Positions 9,007 through 17,062 of a DNA stretch of 64,000 nt are shown in pieces. A program made the translations under genes and the position numbers. The notes beneath the pieces are model-generated. The model saw nothing but the letters and a program-made list of their open reading frames with translations, was not told the origin of the DNA and did no database searches. The stretch spans positions 57,790 to 121,789 of the forward strand of contig WVZL01000046.1 in assembly GCA_011772495.1 (NCBI GenBank). The letters run 5' to 3'. This DNA comes from Candidatus Aminicenantota bacterium (GTDB lineage: Bacteria > Acidobacteriota > Aminicenantia > Aminicenantales > Aminicenantaceae). How positions within the stretch are numbered: position 1 is the stretch's first letter; every line of letters begins with the position of its first letter.

Positions 9007-10074
9007 TCAGCTTTTTCTATTAAAGGAATCAAATCGGGGATAAGCATTCAGGTCCCAAGAAAAAGATGTTACCAGGTGTCGGTTGAGTTTCTCCAGAGCG
9101 AGGGCAGCCACCATGGCGGCATTATCCGTACAAAATTCAGCAGAAGGAATAATAAATTTCAGGTGAAGTTGCTGGGCAAATTCCTTGAATTCTCTTCTCA
9201 ACTTTTTATTCCTGGCCACACCTCCAGAGAGGATGAGCGCCTTCGGTTTTAATCTTTTTATCCCCTGGGCTAGATTGTGAAGAAGAGCGCGGATGATGGC
9301 TTTCTCAAAGCTGGCCAGGAAATCAAGAAAGCCTGGATGATTTTGTGATATTTTGTACTCCTTGATCTGTCTTAGAGCTGCAGTCTTAAGACCGCTGAAA
9401 CTGAAATCGAGGCTTCTGTCTGTCATTCGTGGCAGAGCAAAAGAGAAGGCTTCAGGATTCCCCTCCTCCGCCAGTTTATCGATTATCGGGCCCCCTGGAT
9501 ACCCTAATTCCAGGAATTTGGCTATCTTATCTAGGGCTTCGCCTGCCGCATCATCCCTAGTCTTCCCGATGAGTTCATAGCTCAATCTTTTTTTCATGAA
9601 TATGATGGAAGTATGACCTCCTGAAACCACCAGAGCCAGAGCAGGGAAAGGAATCTGCTTCTCTTCCAGGAAAGCCGCCTCTATATGGGCCTCTAGGTGG
9701 TCAATGCCTATAAGGGGCTTTTTAAAATAGTAAGCCAAGCCCTTGGCAAAGGAGAGTCCTACCAAAAGGGATCCGATCAGGCCTGGTCCCTGGGTCACTC
9801 CGTAAGCGTCAATCTGATCAAGCTTCAATCGAGAGCGATTTAAACACTCCTGAACCACGTAGTTGAGAAAGGTCATGTGCTGACGGGAAGCCAGCTCAGG
9901 CACCACGCCGCCGTAAGGAGCGTGAATTTCATCCTGGGAGAGAACAACACTAGAAAGAATCTCATAATCATCAGTGAAGACAGCTGCTGCGGTCTCATCA
10001 CAAGAGGTCTCTATTCCCAGGACATGTTTCACTTTTTTCCCTGTAGATCTGATTTTTCTCATTCGTTCTTCCAT
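9007..10074 (-). CDS. tsaD: tRNA N6-adenosine threonylcarbamoyltransferase TsaD
   Basis: 355 residues, the normal length for TsaD. It transfers the threonylcarbamoyl group from threonylcarbamoyl-AMP to A37 of tRNAs reading ANN codons, in the cytoplasm, with TsaB and TsaE. The family hallmarks are intact: LGIETSCDETAAA at the N-terminus, QGPGLIGSLLVG near residue 95, the metal-binding HLEAH (H126 and H130), SGGHT near residue 150, and NAAM near the C-terminus. It sits 12 bp downstream of mtnA on the same strand, so the two are probably co-transcribed. No obvious Shine-Dalgarno precedes the ATG. TsaB and TsaE are not in the window. Confidence 0.97.
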   Translation of the reverse strand: MEERMRKIRSTGKKVKHVLGIETSCDETAAAVFTDDYEILSSVVLSQDEIHAPYGGVVPELASRQHMTFLNYVVQECLNRSRLKLDQIDAYGVTQGPGLIGSLLVGLSFAKGLAYYFKKPLIGIDHLEAHIEAAFLEEKQIPFPALALVVSGGHTSIIFMKKRLSYELIGKTRDDAAGEALDKIAKFLELGYPGGPIIDKLAEEGNPEAFSFALPRMTDRSLDFSFSGLKTAALRQIKEYKISQNHPGFLDFLASFEKAIIRALLHNLAQGIKRLKPKALILSGGVARNKKLRREFKEFAQQLHLKFIIPSAEFCTDNAAMVAALALEKLNRHLVTSFSWDLNAYPRFDSFNRKS

Positions 10075-10086
10075 CTAGCGGGACAT

Positions 10087-11118
10087 TTAAATTTTCTCTA
10101 ATCCCTCCAGACTCTTCTCATAAGGAGAACGGGCAATTCCCTTTTCGGTTATTATAGCAGAAATATAGGAAGCAGGAGTGACATCAAAAGCTGGGTTCAT
10201 CACTTTGACTTGAGGCAAGGTGATGCATCGACCTTTGATCTCTCTGACTTCTTCAGGGCTCCTTTGCTCGATCGGAATTTCTTGACCGTCGGATATACCG
10301 AAATCTATGGTGCTTAAAGGAGCCGCAACATAAAAATGAAGGCCATGTTCCTTGGCCAGAACAGCAAGAGTGTAAGTGCCAATCTTATTGGCTGCATCTC
10401 CGTTTCGAGCAATCCTGTCAGCCCCAGTGATAACCAAAGATACCCTTCCCTTTTGCATCAGCGACCCGGCCATGTTATCCGTGATGAGCGTAACGGGAAT
10501 CTTAAGCCTATCCAGCTCCCAGCAGGTCAACCTTGCTCCTTGGAGGAAAGGCCGCGTTTCCCCGGCATAGACCTGGATTTTCTTCCCTTGGTTGAAGGCT
10601 GCCCGAATGACGCCCAAAGCTGTTCCGTAGCCGGCAGTGGCCAGTTCCCCGGCATTGCAATGAGTCAGGATGGATTGGCCATCCTCGATCAATTCTTTTC
10701 CCCAATCACCGATTTTTCTGTTAGCTTCTATATCTTCTTTTTCGATGGCTGCTGCCTCATCGATCAACTTCTCCTTGAGCTGAGCGAAAGGAAGATTGCT
10801 GTTGTGCTCAAAAATATGCTTCATTCTTTTAATGGCCCAGAAAAGATTCCTGGCTGTGGGTCTGGTCTTCTCTAAGCGCTCACAAGCCTGCAGAAATTTT
10901 TCAGCGACGTCTTCCTTCTCCTGGACCTCCAGAATCCCCAGGGCGATGCCATAAGCCGCGGCCACGCCTATGGCCGGCGCTCCCCTGATAATCATCTTTT
11001 CAATGGCTTCAGCCACCTGGTTGTAATCTCTGGCTTCGACATAAATTTCCTCTTCAGGCAACTTCCTTTGGTCAATCATGATGACCTTATCCTTATCCCA
11101 TTTAATAGTAGGTAACAT
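10087..11118 (-). CDS. mtnA: S-methyl-5-thioribose-1-phosphate isomerase
   Basis: 343 residues, full length for MtnA, which isomerises methylthioribose-1-phosphate to methylthioribulose-1-phosphate in methionine salvage. The family segments are all there: TRPTARNLFWAI near residue 85, THCNAGELAT with the catalytic Cys at 154, and TGADRIARNGDAANKIGTY with the catalytic Asp at 234. These residues separate it from the related eIF2B-type regulatory subunits. No other methionine-salvage gene is in the window, as is common in bacteria that scatter the pathway. It leads a two-gene unit with tsaD. Its 5' flank is the 9-bp tandem array at 11133-11240. Confidence 0.95.
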   Translation of the reverse strand: MLPTIKWDKDKVIMIDQRKLPEEEIYVEARDYNQVAEAIEKMIIRGAPAIGVAAAYGIALGILEVQEKEDVAEKFLQACERLEKTRPTARNLFWAIKRMKHIFEHNSNLPFAQLKEKLIDEAAAIEKEDIEANRKIGDWGKELIEDGQSILTHCNAGELATAGYGTALGVIRAAFNQGKKIQVYAGETRPFLQGARLTCWELDRLKIPVTLITDNMAGSLMQKGRVSLVITGADRIARNGDAANKIGTYTLAVLAKEHGLHFYVAAPLSTIDFGISDGQEIPIEQRSPEEVREIKGRCITLPQVKVMNPAFDVTPASYISAIITEKGIARSPYEKSLEGLEKI

Positions 11119-11132
11119 GGTTCACCTCAATA

Positions 11133-11240
11133 TAGTTTGTCTAGTTTATTCAGTTTTTCTAGTTTGTCTAGTTTATCTAGTTTTTCTGGTTTGTCTAGTA
11201 TTTTGAGTTTATCTAGTTAATCCAGTTTGTCTATTTTTTT
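11133..11240. repeat. 12-copy 9-bp tandem array (consensus TAGTTTDTC)
   Basis: Twelve consecutive units of exactly 9 bases with no indels: TAGTTTGTC, TAGTTTATT, CAGTTTTTC, TAGTTTGTC, TAGTTTATC, TAGTTTTTC, TGGTTTGTC, TAGTATTTT, GAGTTTATC, TAGTTAATC, CAGTTTGTC and a degenerate last unit. It fills most of the space between lepA and mtnA, 14 bp upstream of the mtnA start codon. Read on the minus strand (the direction of mtnA) the period of 9 gives (Asp/Glu)-Lys-Leu triplets in one frame, but that frame is broken by TAA and TGA and has no start codon. Confidence 0.9.
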
Positions 11241-11336
11241 TAAACCAAAGGCAAGTCAAAATAATAAAAAGCCTTTGCTTAACCCTATTGCCTTCATCCT
11301 CGTGCCAAAAGGCCTCTTTACCCCATCCCAGTTTTA

Positions 11337-13127
11337 TCACTTAACTTCCAGGAGAACCAAGAAAGCTTCCTGCGGAATCTCTACCCGTCCAATCTTCTTC
11401 ATTCTTTTCTTTCCTGACTTCTGCTTCTCTAGGAGCTTCATTTTCCGAGTATAATCTCCCCCATAAAGTTTGGCCAGAACATCCTTGCGAAAAGGTTTTA
11501 TGGTTTCTCGGGCAATCACTCTCTTTCCCAAGGCCGCTTGAAGGGACACTTCAAAGTGCTGGCGAGGAATAAGCTTTCTCATCTTCTGCACCAGAATCCT
11601 TCCTGTTTGATAAGCCTTATCCTTATGCACAATCAGCGAAAGAGCATCCACCTGCTCCCTGTTGATCAGAATCTCCAGTTTCACCAGGGGTGCTACCCTG
11701 TAGCCTGAAAATTCGTAATCCATGGAAGCATATCCTTGGGAAACAGATTTGAGCTGACTATAAAAATCAAAAACGACTTCATTCAGGGGAAGAAGGTAAG
11801 TTAAAAAAATGCGCTGAGGGCTTATGTATTCCAGCTTCTTTTGCTCCCCACGCTTGCTCTCCAGAAGCTTGAGAACACTCCCGAGATATTTCGCTGGAGT
11901 CAATACGATCGCCTCTATCAAAGGTTCTTCTATCTTCTCGATATCTTGAGGAGCTGGCATATGAGTGGGGTTGCGGATTTCGCGGGATTGATGATTTTTG
12001 GACGTGACCATGTAACCCACGCTCGGGGCAGTAGTGATGAGGGCCAAATCAAATTCTCTTTCCAGTCTCTCTTGAATGATTTCCCGGTGGAGAAGCCCCA
12101 AAAAACCACATCTGAATCCTATGCCTAAGGCAGGGGAGTTTTCCGGTTCATAATGAAAGGAAGAATCGTTAAGTCTCAGCTTCTCCAGAGCGTCTCTTAG
12201 ATCATTGACGCTGCATTCTCCTGCCGGGAAAAGCCCACAAAAGACCATAGGCTTTGCTTCTCTAAACCCGGGGAAGGCTTGGGAGGTGGGCCTGTTTTTT
12301 CCCGTAATCGTGTCTCCGATGCGAGCATGAGCTAGCTTTTTTAGGCCGGCGATCACGTACCCGACGTCTCCAGCTGTCAGTTGCTCGGTTTTCACTGGCT
12401 TGGGAGTCAAGTAGCCGAGTTCTTCGACTCCATAACTGGCGCCTGTGGCCATGAGTTCAATTTGAGAGCCCTGGTGGATTGTTCCGTCAAAAATCCTCAC
12501 CAGGACCACAACTCCGCGGTAGGAATCAAACCAGGAATCAAAAAGCAAAGCTTTTAGGGGCGCCTCGGGACTGCCCTTCGGAGATGGAATGCGCCCGACA
12601 ATACTCTTCAGCACCTCGTCGATCCCGATGCCTTTCTTGGCGCTGGTGAGCAGAGCCTCCTCGCCTTTGATGCCTATGATGTTCTCCAATTGTTCTAAGG
12701 TCAGCGGGGTATTCGATTGAGGAAGGTCGATCTTGTTTATGACCGGAATAAGAACGAGGTCATTCTGAAGGGCAAGATAGGTATTGGCAATCGTTTGGGC
12801 TTCAACACCCTGGGCAGCATCGATAACGAGGAGAGCCCCCTCACAAGCTGCCAAGCTTCGAGAAACCTCATAGGCAAAATCGACATGGCCAGGAGTATCA
12901 ATCAGGTTCAGGAAATAAGGAGCACCGGACTCCTGCTGGTATCGCAGGCGGGCAGTCTGGGCTTTTATGGTTATTCCCCTTTCCCGTTCCAGATCCATCG
13001 TATCCAGGACTTGGTCCTTTCTCTCTCGTGGAGGCAGGGCTCCTGTTAATTCCAAGAGTCGGTCAGCTAGAGTAGACTTTCCATGGTCAATATGGGCAAT
13101 TATTGAAAAATTCCTTATTCTCTCCAT
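11337..13127 (-). CDS. lepA: Elongation factor 4 (LepA)
   Basis: 596 residues, the usual length. This translational GTPase binds the ribosome and affects back-translocation or initiation. The G domain carries IAHIDHGKS (P-loop), DTPGHVDF and NKIDLP, followed by the EF-G-like domains II, III and V, and the LepA-specific C-terminal domain, which includes [11 protein letters not shown] and [20 protein letters not shown]. The ATG at 13127 gives the canonical [12 protein letters not shown] start, without a clear Shine-Dalgarno. A short open frame ends 6 bp upstream of it. Cytoplasmic. Confidence 0.97.
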   Translation of the reverse strand: MERIRNFSIIAHIDHGKSTLADRLLELTGALPPRERKDQVLDTMDLERERGITIKAQTARLRYQQESGAPYFLNLIDTPGHVDFAYEVSRSLAACEGALLVIDAAQGVEAQTIANTYLALQNDLVLIPVINKIDLPQSNTPLTLEQLENIIGIKGEEALLTSAKKGIGIDEVLKSIVGRIPSPKGSPEAPLKALLFDSWFDSYRGVVVLVRIFDGTIHQGSQIELMATGASYGVEELGYLTPKPVKTEQLTAGDVGYVIAGLKKLAHARIGDTITGKNRPTSQAFPGFREAKPMVFCGLFPAGECSVNDLRDALEKLRLNDSSFHYEPENSPALGIGFRCGFLGLLHREIIQERLEREFDLALITTAPSVGYMVTSKNHQSREIRNPTHMPAPQDIEKIEEPLIEAIVLTPAKYLGSVLKLLESKRGEQKKLEYISPQRIFLTYLLPLNEVVFDFYSQLKSVSQGYASMDYEFSGYRVAPLVKLEILINREQVDALSLIVHKDKAYQTGRILVQKMRKLIPRQHFEVSLQAALGKRVIARETIKPFRKDVLAKLYGGDYTRKMKLLEKQKSGKKRMKKIGRVEIPQEAFLVLLEVK

Positions 13128-13132
13128 CGGGG

Positions 13133-13315
13133 TTAGGCTTTCAAGTCTTTTAATATTTTATCCATGCGATGAGAAATGATTTTATCACTATCCATTTTAT
13201 CATCAATTTTGCGAATCAGATAGGTTATATTTGAGTGTCTGATCCCGATGGGCTCCACGGTCTTGACTTGACTTTTCCGGAGGAGTGAAGTAACTTTCTC
13301 TTGAAGAGTTGACGA
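13133..13315 (-). pseudogene. Possible gene remnant upstream of lepA
   Basis: A 60-codon open stretch ends with TAA at 13133-13135, 6 bp before lepA. It is bounded upstream by an in-frame TAA at 13316-13318 and has no ATG near its beginning. The only plausible starts are a GTG at 13258 (41 residues) or internal Met codons. The translation is lysine- and aspartate-rich and looks like the end of a soluble helical protein (for example IRKIDDKMDSDKI). No family was recognised. It may be the 3' scar of a decayed gene, a very small lepA leader ORF or chance. Confidence 0.3.
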
Positions 13316-13337
13316 TTAGTCCTCAGAGGAGGTTTAA

Positions 13338-13544
13338 ATGTTTTTGCTTGGTCCTATCGGCCCTACCGAGCTTATTCTTATCATCCTGATCATTGTCATC
13401 ATTTTCGGAGCTCGAAAGCTTCCTGAATTGGGAAAATCCTTAGGAGAAGGCATAAAGAATTTTCGAAAGTCTATAAGTTCGAAAGAGAAAGGACCCCCTC
13501 CTGATAAAGCTGACAAGTCCGAGCCTCCTGCTAAGGAAGAATGA
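13338..13544 (+). CDS. tatA: Sec-independent protein translocase TatA/TatE
   Basis: 68 residues: short periplasmic N-terminus, one hydrophobic helix (about residues 10-23, [13 protein letters not shown]), then the [20 protein letters not shown] amphipathic helix diagnostic of TatA, and a charged tail. TatA oligomers form the translocation element for folded twin-arginine substrates. A strong site (GAGGAGG, 13325-13331) precedes the ATG. The stop codon overlaps the next start (ATGA), coupling it to a methyltransferase gene rather than to tatC, which is not in the window. A likely Tat substrate, the PhoX-type protein with an RRFFLKK leader, lies at the far end of the window. Confidence 0.93.
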   Translation: MFLLGPIGPTELILIILIIVIIFGARKLPELGKSLGEGIKNFRKSISSKEKGPPPDKADKSEPPAKEE

Positions 13545-14806
13545 GACGGATTATTGAAAAGTTAGCTCAAAAGCGTAGGAAAAAAGAAGAAGAATTTTCC
13601 GATAAACTCAAAACCCTAGAGAAAAAGAGCCAACAAGATCTTTCCCTCCAAAATTCCCGTCGTTTCCAAGACCTGCTTAAACGCCTGGAAAAAGTCTCGA
13701 AATCAAAAGAAGCGCCTCCGCAAAAGAAAACACCCGGATTGATCCCATCGATCTCTAAGCTCTCCAAAGATCCCTCTACCAGCGAAAAAATAAGCCAAGA
13801 AGCTGGCCTCATTCTCACCGAATTTCAAGGCATCCTGGATCAAAACTTTGCCCAAATCAAAGAGCTCATCTGCCAGGTCACAGAGTTGGTCCGTCTCAAT
13901 TCTTCTTTGGCCGACGCCAGAGATAGAGAATGGGATGCCCTGGGATCGAACCATGTGGGCATGATCTTTAAGAGCATGGAATGGAGGGTGGATAAGCTGG
14001 CGGCTGAATACGAAGATGTGAAGATCTTGATGAAGAAATTTCTTTTTCTCAAAGAACAGCTGAATAAACTTCTATCAGTCTTAGAAGAGAAAAAGACTCC
14101 CTCCCCTCCGCAAGTCAAAGAAATCTTGGAACCTTTAGAAGATTGGCAGTATGCCGGGTTCGAAAATCGGTTTCGAGGCTACGAAACTGAAGTCAAGAAA
14201 CAACAAGTGAGGTATCTGCCCTATTTTAAGAAGAAGGGAAAAGTCCTGGATTTAGGCTGTGGCCGGGGAGAATTCCTGGAACTTCTAGAGAAAAACGGCC
14301 TAAAAGGAGTGGGGATAGACATAAACGACCAGATGATCGATATCTGCCTGGAGAAAGGTCTCGACTGTCAGAAGGGCGATATCTTGGAGAAGCTGGCCGA
14401 GCACGAGGACGGCTCTCTTTCAGGTATCTTCTCCTCCCAGGTTATCGAGCATTTGCCGCCCTCCTACCTGAAGCGCCTAGTGGAGATGGCCTATTTCAAG
14501 CTGGCATCTTCCAGCTGTATAGTTCTTGAGACCATAAACCCGGTATCTGTTTTCAGTCTAGTTGAAATCTACTTTTTAGACCTCTCCCACCAAAAACCCA
14601 TCCATCCCCAGGCAATTAAATTCTTGATGGAAAATACAGGCTTCGATGAAGTGGAGATTGTTTATTCTTCTCCTGTAGAAGCGGAAAGCCTCCAGGATTT
14701 ACCCGGAAGCGATGAAGCCGCCACCATCTTGAACCAGAACATCGATAAGCTGAATAAACTCCTCTACGCTCCCTCCAATTACGCGGCCATAGGCAAAAAA
14801 GCTTGA
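13541..14806 (+). CDS. Coiled-coil SAM-dependent methyltransferase
   Basis: 421 residues. The first half (about 1-200) is highly charged and helical, consistent with coiled coil ([19 protein letters not shown] and similar). The second half is a class I methyltransferase: [15 protein letters not shown] near residue 232 (SAM motif I), GVGIDIN (acidic end of strand 2), and [10 protein letters not shown] (motif IV region). The order coiled coil then methyltransferase resembles enzymes acting on O-antigen or other surface glycans, but the substrate is not identifiable. The start overlaps tatA by 4 bp, and its stop abuts the ROK kinase gene. Confidence 0.8.
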   Translation: MRRIIEKLAQKRRKKEEEFSDKLKTLEKKSQQDLSLQNSRRFQDLLKRLEKVSKSKEAPPQKKTPGLIPSISKLSKDPSTSEKISQEAGLILTEFQGILDQNFAQIKELICQVTELVRLNSSLADARDREWDALGSNHVGMIFKSMEWRVDKLAAEYEDVKILMKKFLFLKEQLNKLLSVLEEKKTPSPPQVKEILEPLEDWQYAGFENRFRGYETEVKKQQVRYLPYFKKKGKVLDLGCGRGEFLELLEKNGLKGVGIDINDQMIDICLEKGLDCQKGDILEKLAEHEDGSLSGIFSSQVIEHLPPSYLKRLVEMAYFKLASSSCIVLETINPVSVFSLVEIYFLDLSHQKPIHPQAIKFLMENTGFDEVEIVYSSPVEAESLQDLPGSDEAATILNQNIDKLNKLLYAPSNYAAIGKKA

Positions 14807-14808
14807 GA

Positions 14809-15735
14809 ATGTCTCTGTACGCTGGATTCGATCTCGGAGGAACACACCTTAAATACGGTCTGGTCGATGAAAGAGGAAAAATCTCCCTTAAAGAGAAAGT
14901 TAGCTCCCCTCCAGAAATCGAGGATTTGCTAGGTCGCATCAAGGACTTATGGCAGGATAAGCTAAAAAAACAGCAGGGGCACATCAGAGCTGTTGGATTC
15001 GGATTCCCCGGAATATTTGATCTTAAGGAGAAAAAAACATACCAATCCCCGAACTACCCCTCACTCGATAACTACGATCTCGTTCAAGCTCTTTCTCGTT
15101 TCATTGACGTTCCCTTCTGGGTGAATAATGACGCCAACATGGCTGCCTTTGGAGAATTCAAGGCTGGATCGGGTCAGGGCGTCCAGAGCCTAGTTCTGCT
15201 CACCATAGGTACAGGTGTTGGCTCAGGAATCATTCTCGAAGGGAAACTCTGGCAGGGCAAATGTGGGTATGCAGGTGAACTGGGACATATAATCGTCAAT
15301 CCTGAAGGAGAAAAATGCAACTGTGGGGGACAAGGATGCCTGGAGACAGAAGTTTCAGCTCCGAAAATCGTCAAGAATTACATGGCCTTGAAGAAAAAAG
15401 AAATGAATATTTCGGCAGAGGAAATTTTTAACCTCGCTAAGAAAGGGGATGAAGAGGCCCGGCAGGCTTTTGCTCAAGCCAGTTTTTATCTGGGAATCGG
15501 ACTGGCGACAACCTTAAACCTTTTAAACCCAGAAAAAATCCTCCTGGGCGGCGGAGTGATGTCAGCCCAAGAATACCTTCTTCCCGGTGCCCTCGCAGAA
15601 GCCAAACGAAGAACCTACCAAGCCTCTTTTGAATGCTGCTTCATAGAAAAGGCAAGCCTCGGGAACGATGCAGGAGTTATTGGATCCGCCCTCTGGGCTG
15701 CTGAGCAAATGAACGTTGACCATTTGCTCCTCTAA
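14809..15735 (+). CDS. ROK-family sugar kinase
   Basis: 308 residues from the ATG at 14809; a TTG at 14803 in the same frame would add two residues and overlap the upstream stop, which is less likely. N-terminal ATP-binding segment GFDLGGTHLKYGL, sugar-binding VNNDANMAAFGE near residue 105, phosphate segment LTIGTGVGSGII, and the ROK zinc motif CNCGGQGCLE near residue 175. The family phosphorylates glucose, fructose, N-acetylglucosamine or N-acetylmannosamine; no DNA-binding domain is fused, so it is an enzyme rather than a NagC-type repressor. It closes the tatA-methyltransferase-kinase unit. Confidence 0.88.
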   Translation: MSLYAGFDLGGTHLKYGLVDERGKISLKEKVSSPPEIEDLLGRIKDLWQDKLKKQQGHIRAVGFGFPGIFDLKEKKTYQSPNYPSLDNYDLVQALSRFIDVPFWVNNDANMAAFGEFKAGSGQGVQSLVLLTIGTGVGSGIILEGKLWQGKCGYAGELGHIIVNPEGEKCNCGGQGCLETEVSAPKIVKNYMALKKKEMNISAEEIFNLAKKGDEEARQAFAQASFYLGIGLATTLNLLNPEKILLGGGVMSAQEYLLPGALAEAKRRTYQASFECCFIEKASLGNDAGVIGSALWAAEQMNVDHLLL

Positions 15736-16092
15736 GAAATTTCTATCTCAAAAGCCAAGTCCTATTTCGCCTCTAAGGGCGAACACTCTGATTAGGGAAA
15801 GCTAAAAAACAACCAGCAAAAAAAGACCCGAAACGGGGACGGTTCTTTTTTTAGAACAAAAAGCCTAGGAGCATGAAACTACACACGAGAATAAAAAAAA
15901 TAGAACCGTCCCCAAACTGAAGGCAAATATCCATTATTTTGAAGAAAAGTCCAATTATTTGAATTTCAAAAGAGGCAAGAATTCTAACTATCATCCAGAA
16001 AATAAACGAATTAGAGAATTACAGCTTCTGGCACATTATTTGCATAAGTCTTCAATAAAATAAATTCAATAATTTATAAATTACAAAGTGTT
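15736..16092. other. Intergenic region with repeat element
   Basis: AT-rich spacer between the kinase and the GntR regulator. The first part holds the GGGACGGTTCT inverted-repeat element (15835-15913), listed separately. The remainder is very AT-rich and should contain the regulator's promoter; TATAAA at 16075-16080 lies 12 bases before the GTG start. No open frame of note. Confidence 0.5.
15835..15913. repeat. REP-like inverted-repeat element (copy 1)
   Basis: GGGGACGGTTCT at 15835-15846 pairs perfectly with AGAACCGTCCCC at 15902-15913; T-rich and A-rich runs just inside the arms extend the pairing. The loop is about 50 bases. Three related elements occur at 25302, 33136 and 50184. Their size, palindromic form and intergenic placement resemble REP elements moved by RAYT (Y1) transposases; no such transposase is in the window. 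Confidence 0.75.
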
Positions 16093-16800
16093 GTGAATAA
16101 GAAATTTAAATCTCTCCCAGAGCCCATCATTCCTAAAACCCTAAGCCAATCCATCTACAATTACTTAAAGGAAGCCATCATCAGTCATCAGCTCAAGGCT
16201 AATCAAAGAATTAACGAAAAGGAAATTGCCGAGCTTTTCCAGGTGAGCATCACGCCCGTGAGAGAGGCTGTTTTGAGACTGGGTGCCGAAGGATTCGTTG
16301 ACAGCAATTTTCACCGAGAAGCAATGGTCAGCAAAGTCTCATACCAGGAATTGAAGGAAATCTTTCAAGTTCTAGGCGTCCTCGATAGCCTTGCGGCAGG
16401 TTTAATCCTAGATACTCTCAATCAAGACGAATTGAAAGAGCTAGAGAGTTTAACGAAAAAAATGGAGCGCCACTGTCATCTCAATTCAATAGATAAATAT
16501 CTGGAACTCAACATCTCGATCCATAATAAAATATGGGATTCCATCCCCAATAAATTTCTCCAAACGACCCTCCGTTATGTTAACGCTCAAACGCTAAGGT
16601 ACAGTTACGCTTTCCTTCAGGCTTACCGCAAACAAGGAGTGCTGAAAAGGTCTCTAGATGAACATAAAGAAATACTCAAGGCTCTTAACAACAAAAATAA
16701 AAAGAAGCTTAAAGGACTGATGTCGAAACACTGGGGATCGCTCCTCGAGTCCTCACCTTCTGAGAAAAGATGGAAAGAATATTTGGATGACAGAGCCTAA
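16093..16800 (+). CDS. GntR-family transcriptional regulator (FCD subfamily)
   Basis: 235 residues from a GTG start. The N-terminal winged helix covers about residues 15-80, with YNYLKEAIISHQLKANQRINEKEIAELF and the recognition-helix segment VSITPVREAVLRLGAEGFV typical of GntR proteins. The rest is an all-helical FCD ligand domain (IFQVLGVLDSLAAG; the His in NISIHNKIW and the His in LDEHKEIL fit the metal-binding pattern). FCD regulators bind carboxylic acids or sugars. The gene stands alone between the ROK kinase and the TonB-type receptor, either of which could be its target; no operator was recognised. The upstream sequence is strongly AT-rich. Confidence 0.88.
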   Translation: MNKKFKSLPEPIIPKTLSQSIYNYLKEAIISHQLKANQRINEKEIAELFQVSITPVREAVLRLGAEGFVDSNFHREAMVSKVSYQELKEIFQVLGVLDSLAAGLILDTLNQDELKELESLTKKMERHCHLNSIDKYLELNISIHNKIWDSIPNKFLQTTLRYVNAQTLRYSYAFLQAYRKQGVLKRSLDEHKEILKALNNKNKKKLKGLMSKHWGSLLESSPSEKRWKEYLDDRA

Positions 16801-16820
16801 AAGGAGCTTCTGGTCCTCTT

Positions 16821-16852
16821 CAGATGGCTAAGGAAAAGAAAAGGACCATCTG
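16821..16852 (+). terminator. Possible Rho-independent terminator
   Basis: CAGATGG (16821-16827) pairs with CCATCTG (16846-16852) across an 18-base loop, followed immediately by a T-rich tract. It begins 21 bp after the GntR stop codon. The loop is long, so the call is tentative. Confidence 0.4.
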
Positions 16853-17062
16853 TTTTCATTTCTTTTCATTTTCCAAAAAAGCAACTCGATAAGATTTTCT
16901 GAAGTTATAAAAGTAATGAATACCAGACCCAGGCTATTGTAAAAGAAAAGCATAATTGTTATGATTATCAGCTAATTAAACAAGAAAGGTGAATACCCAA
17001 AACCGAAGAAATCACACCCATTCCTATCCTCAATACATTGCCCTGAATACAAGGAGGCACAA

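Noticed and set aside
10336..10875. A 179-codon plus-strand open frame
   Set aside because: It lies entirely inside mtnA on the opposite strand, and mtnA has full family signatures.
11133..11240. CRISPR array
   Set aside because: Units are 9 bp and contiguous, with no spacers and no cas genes.
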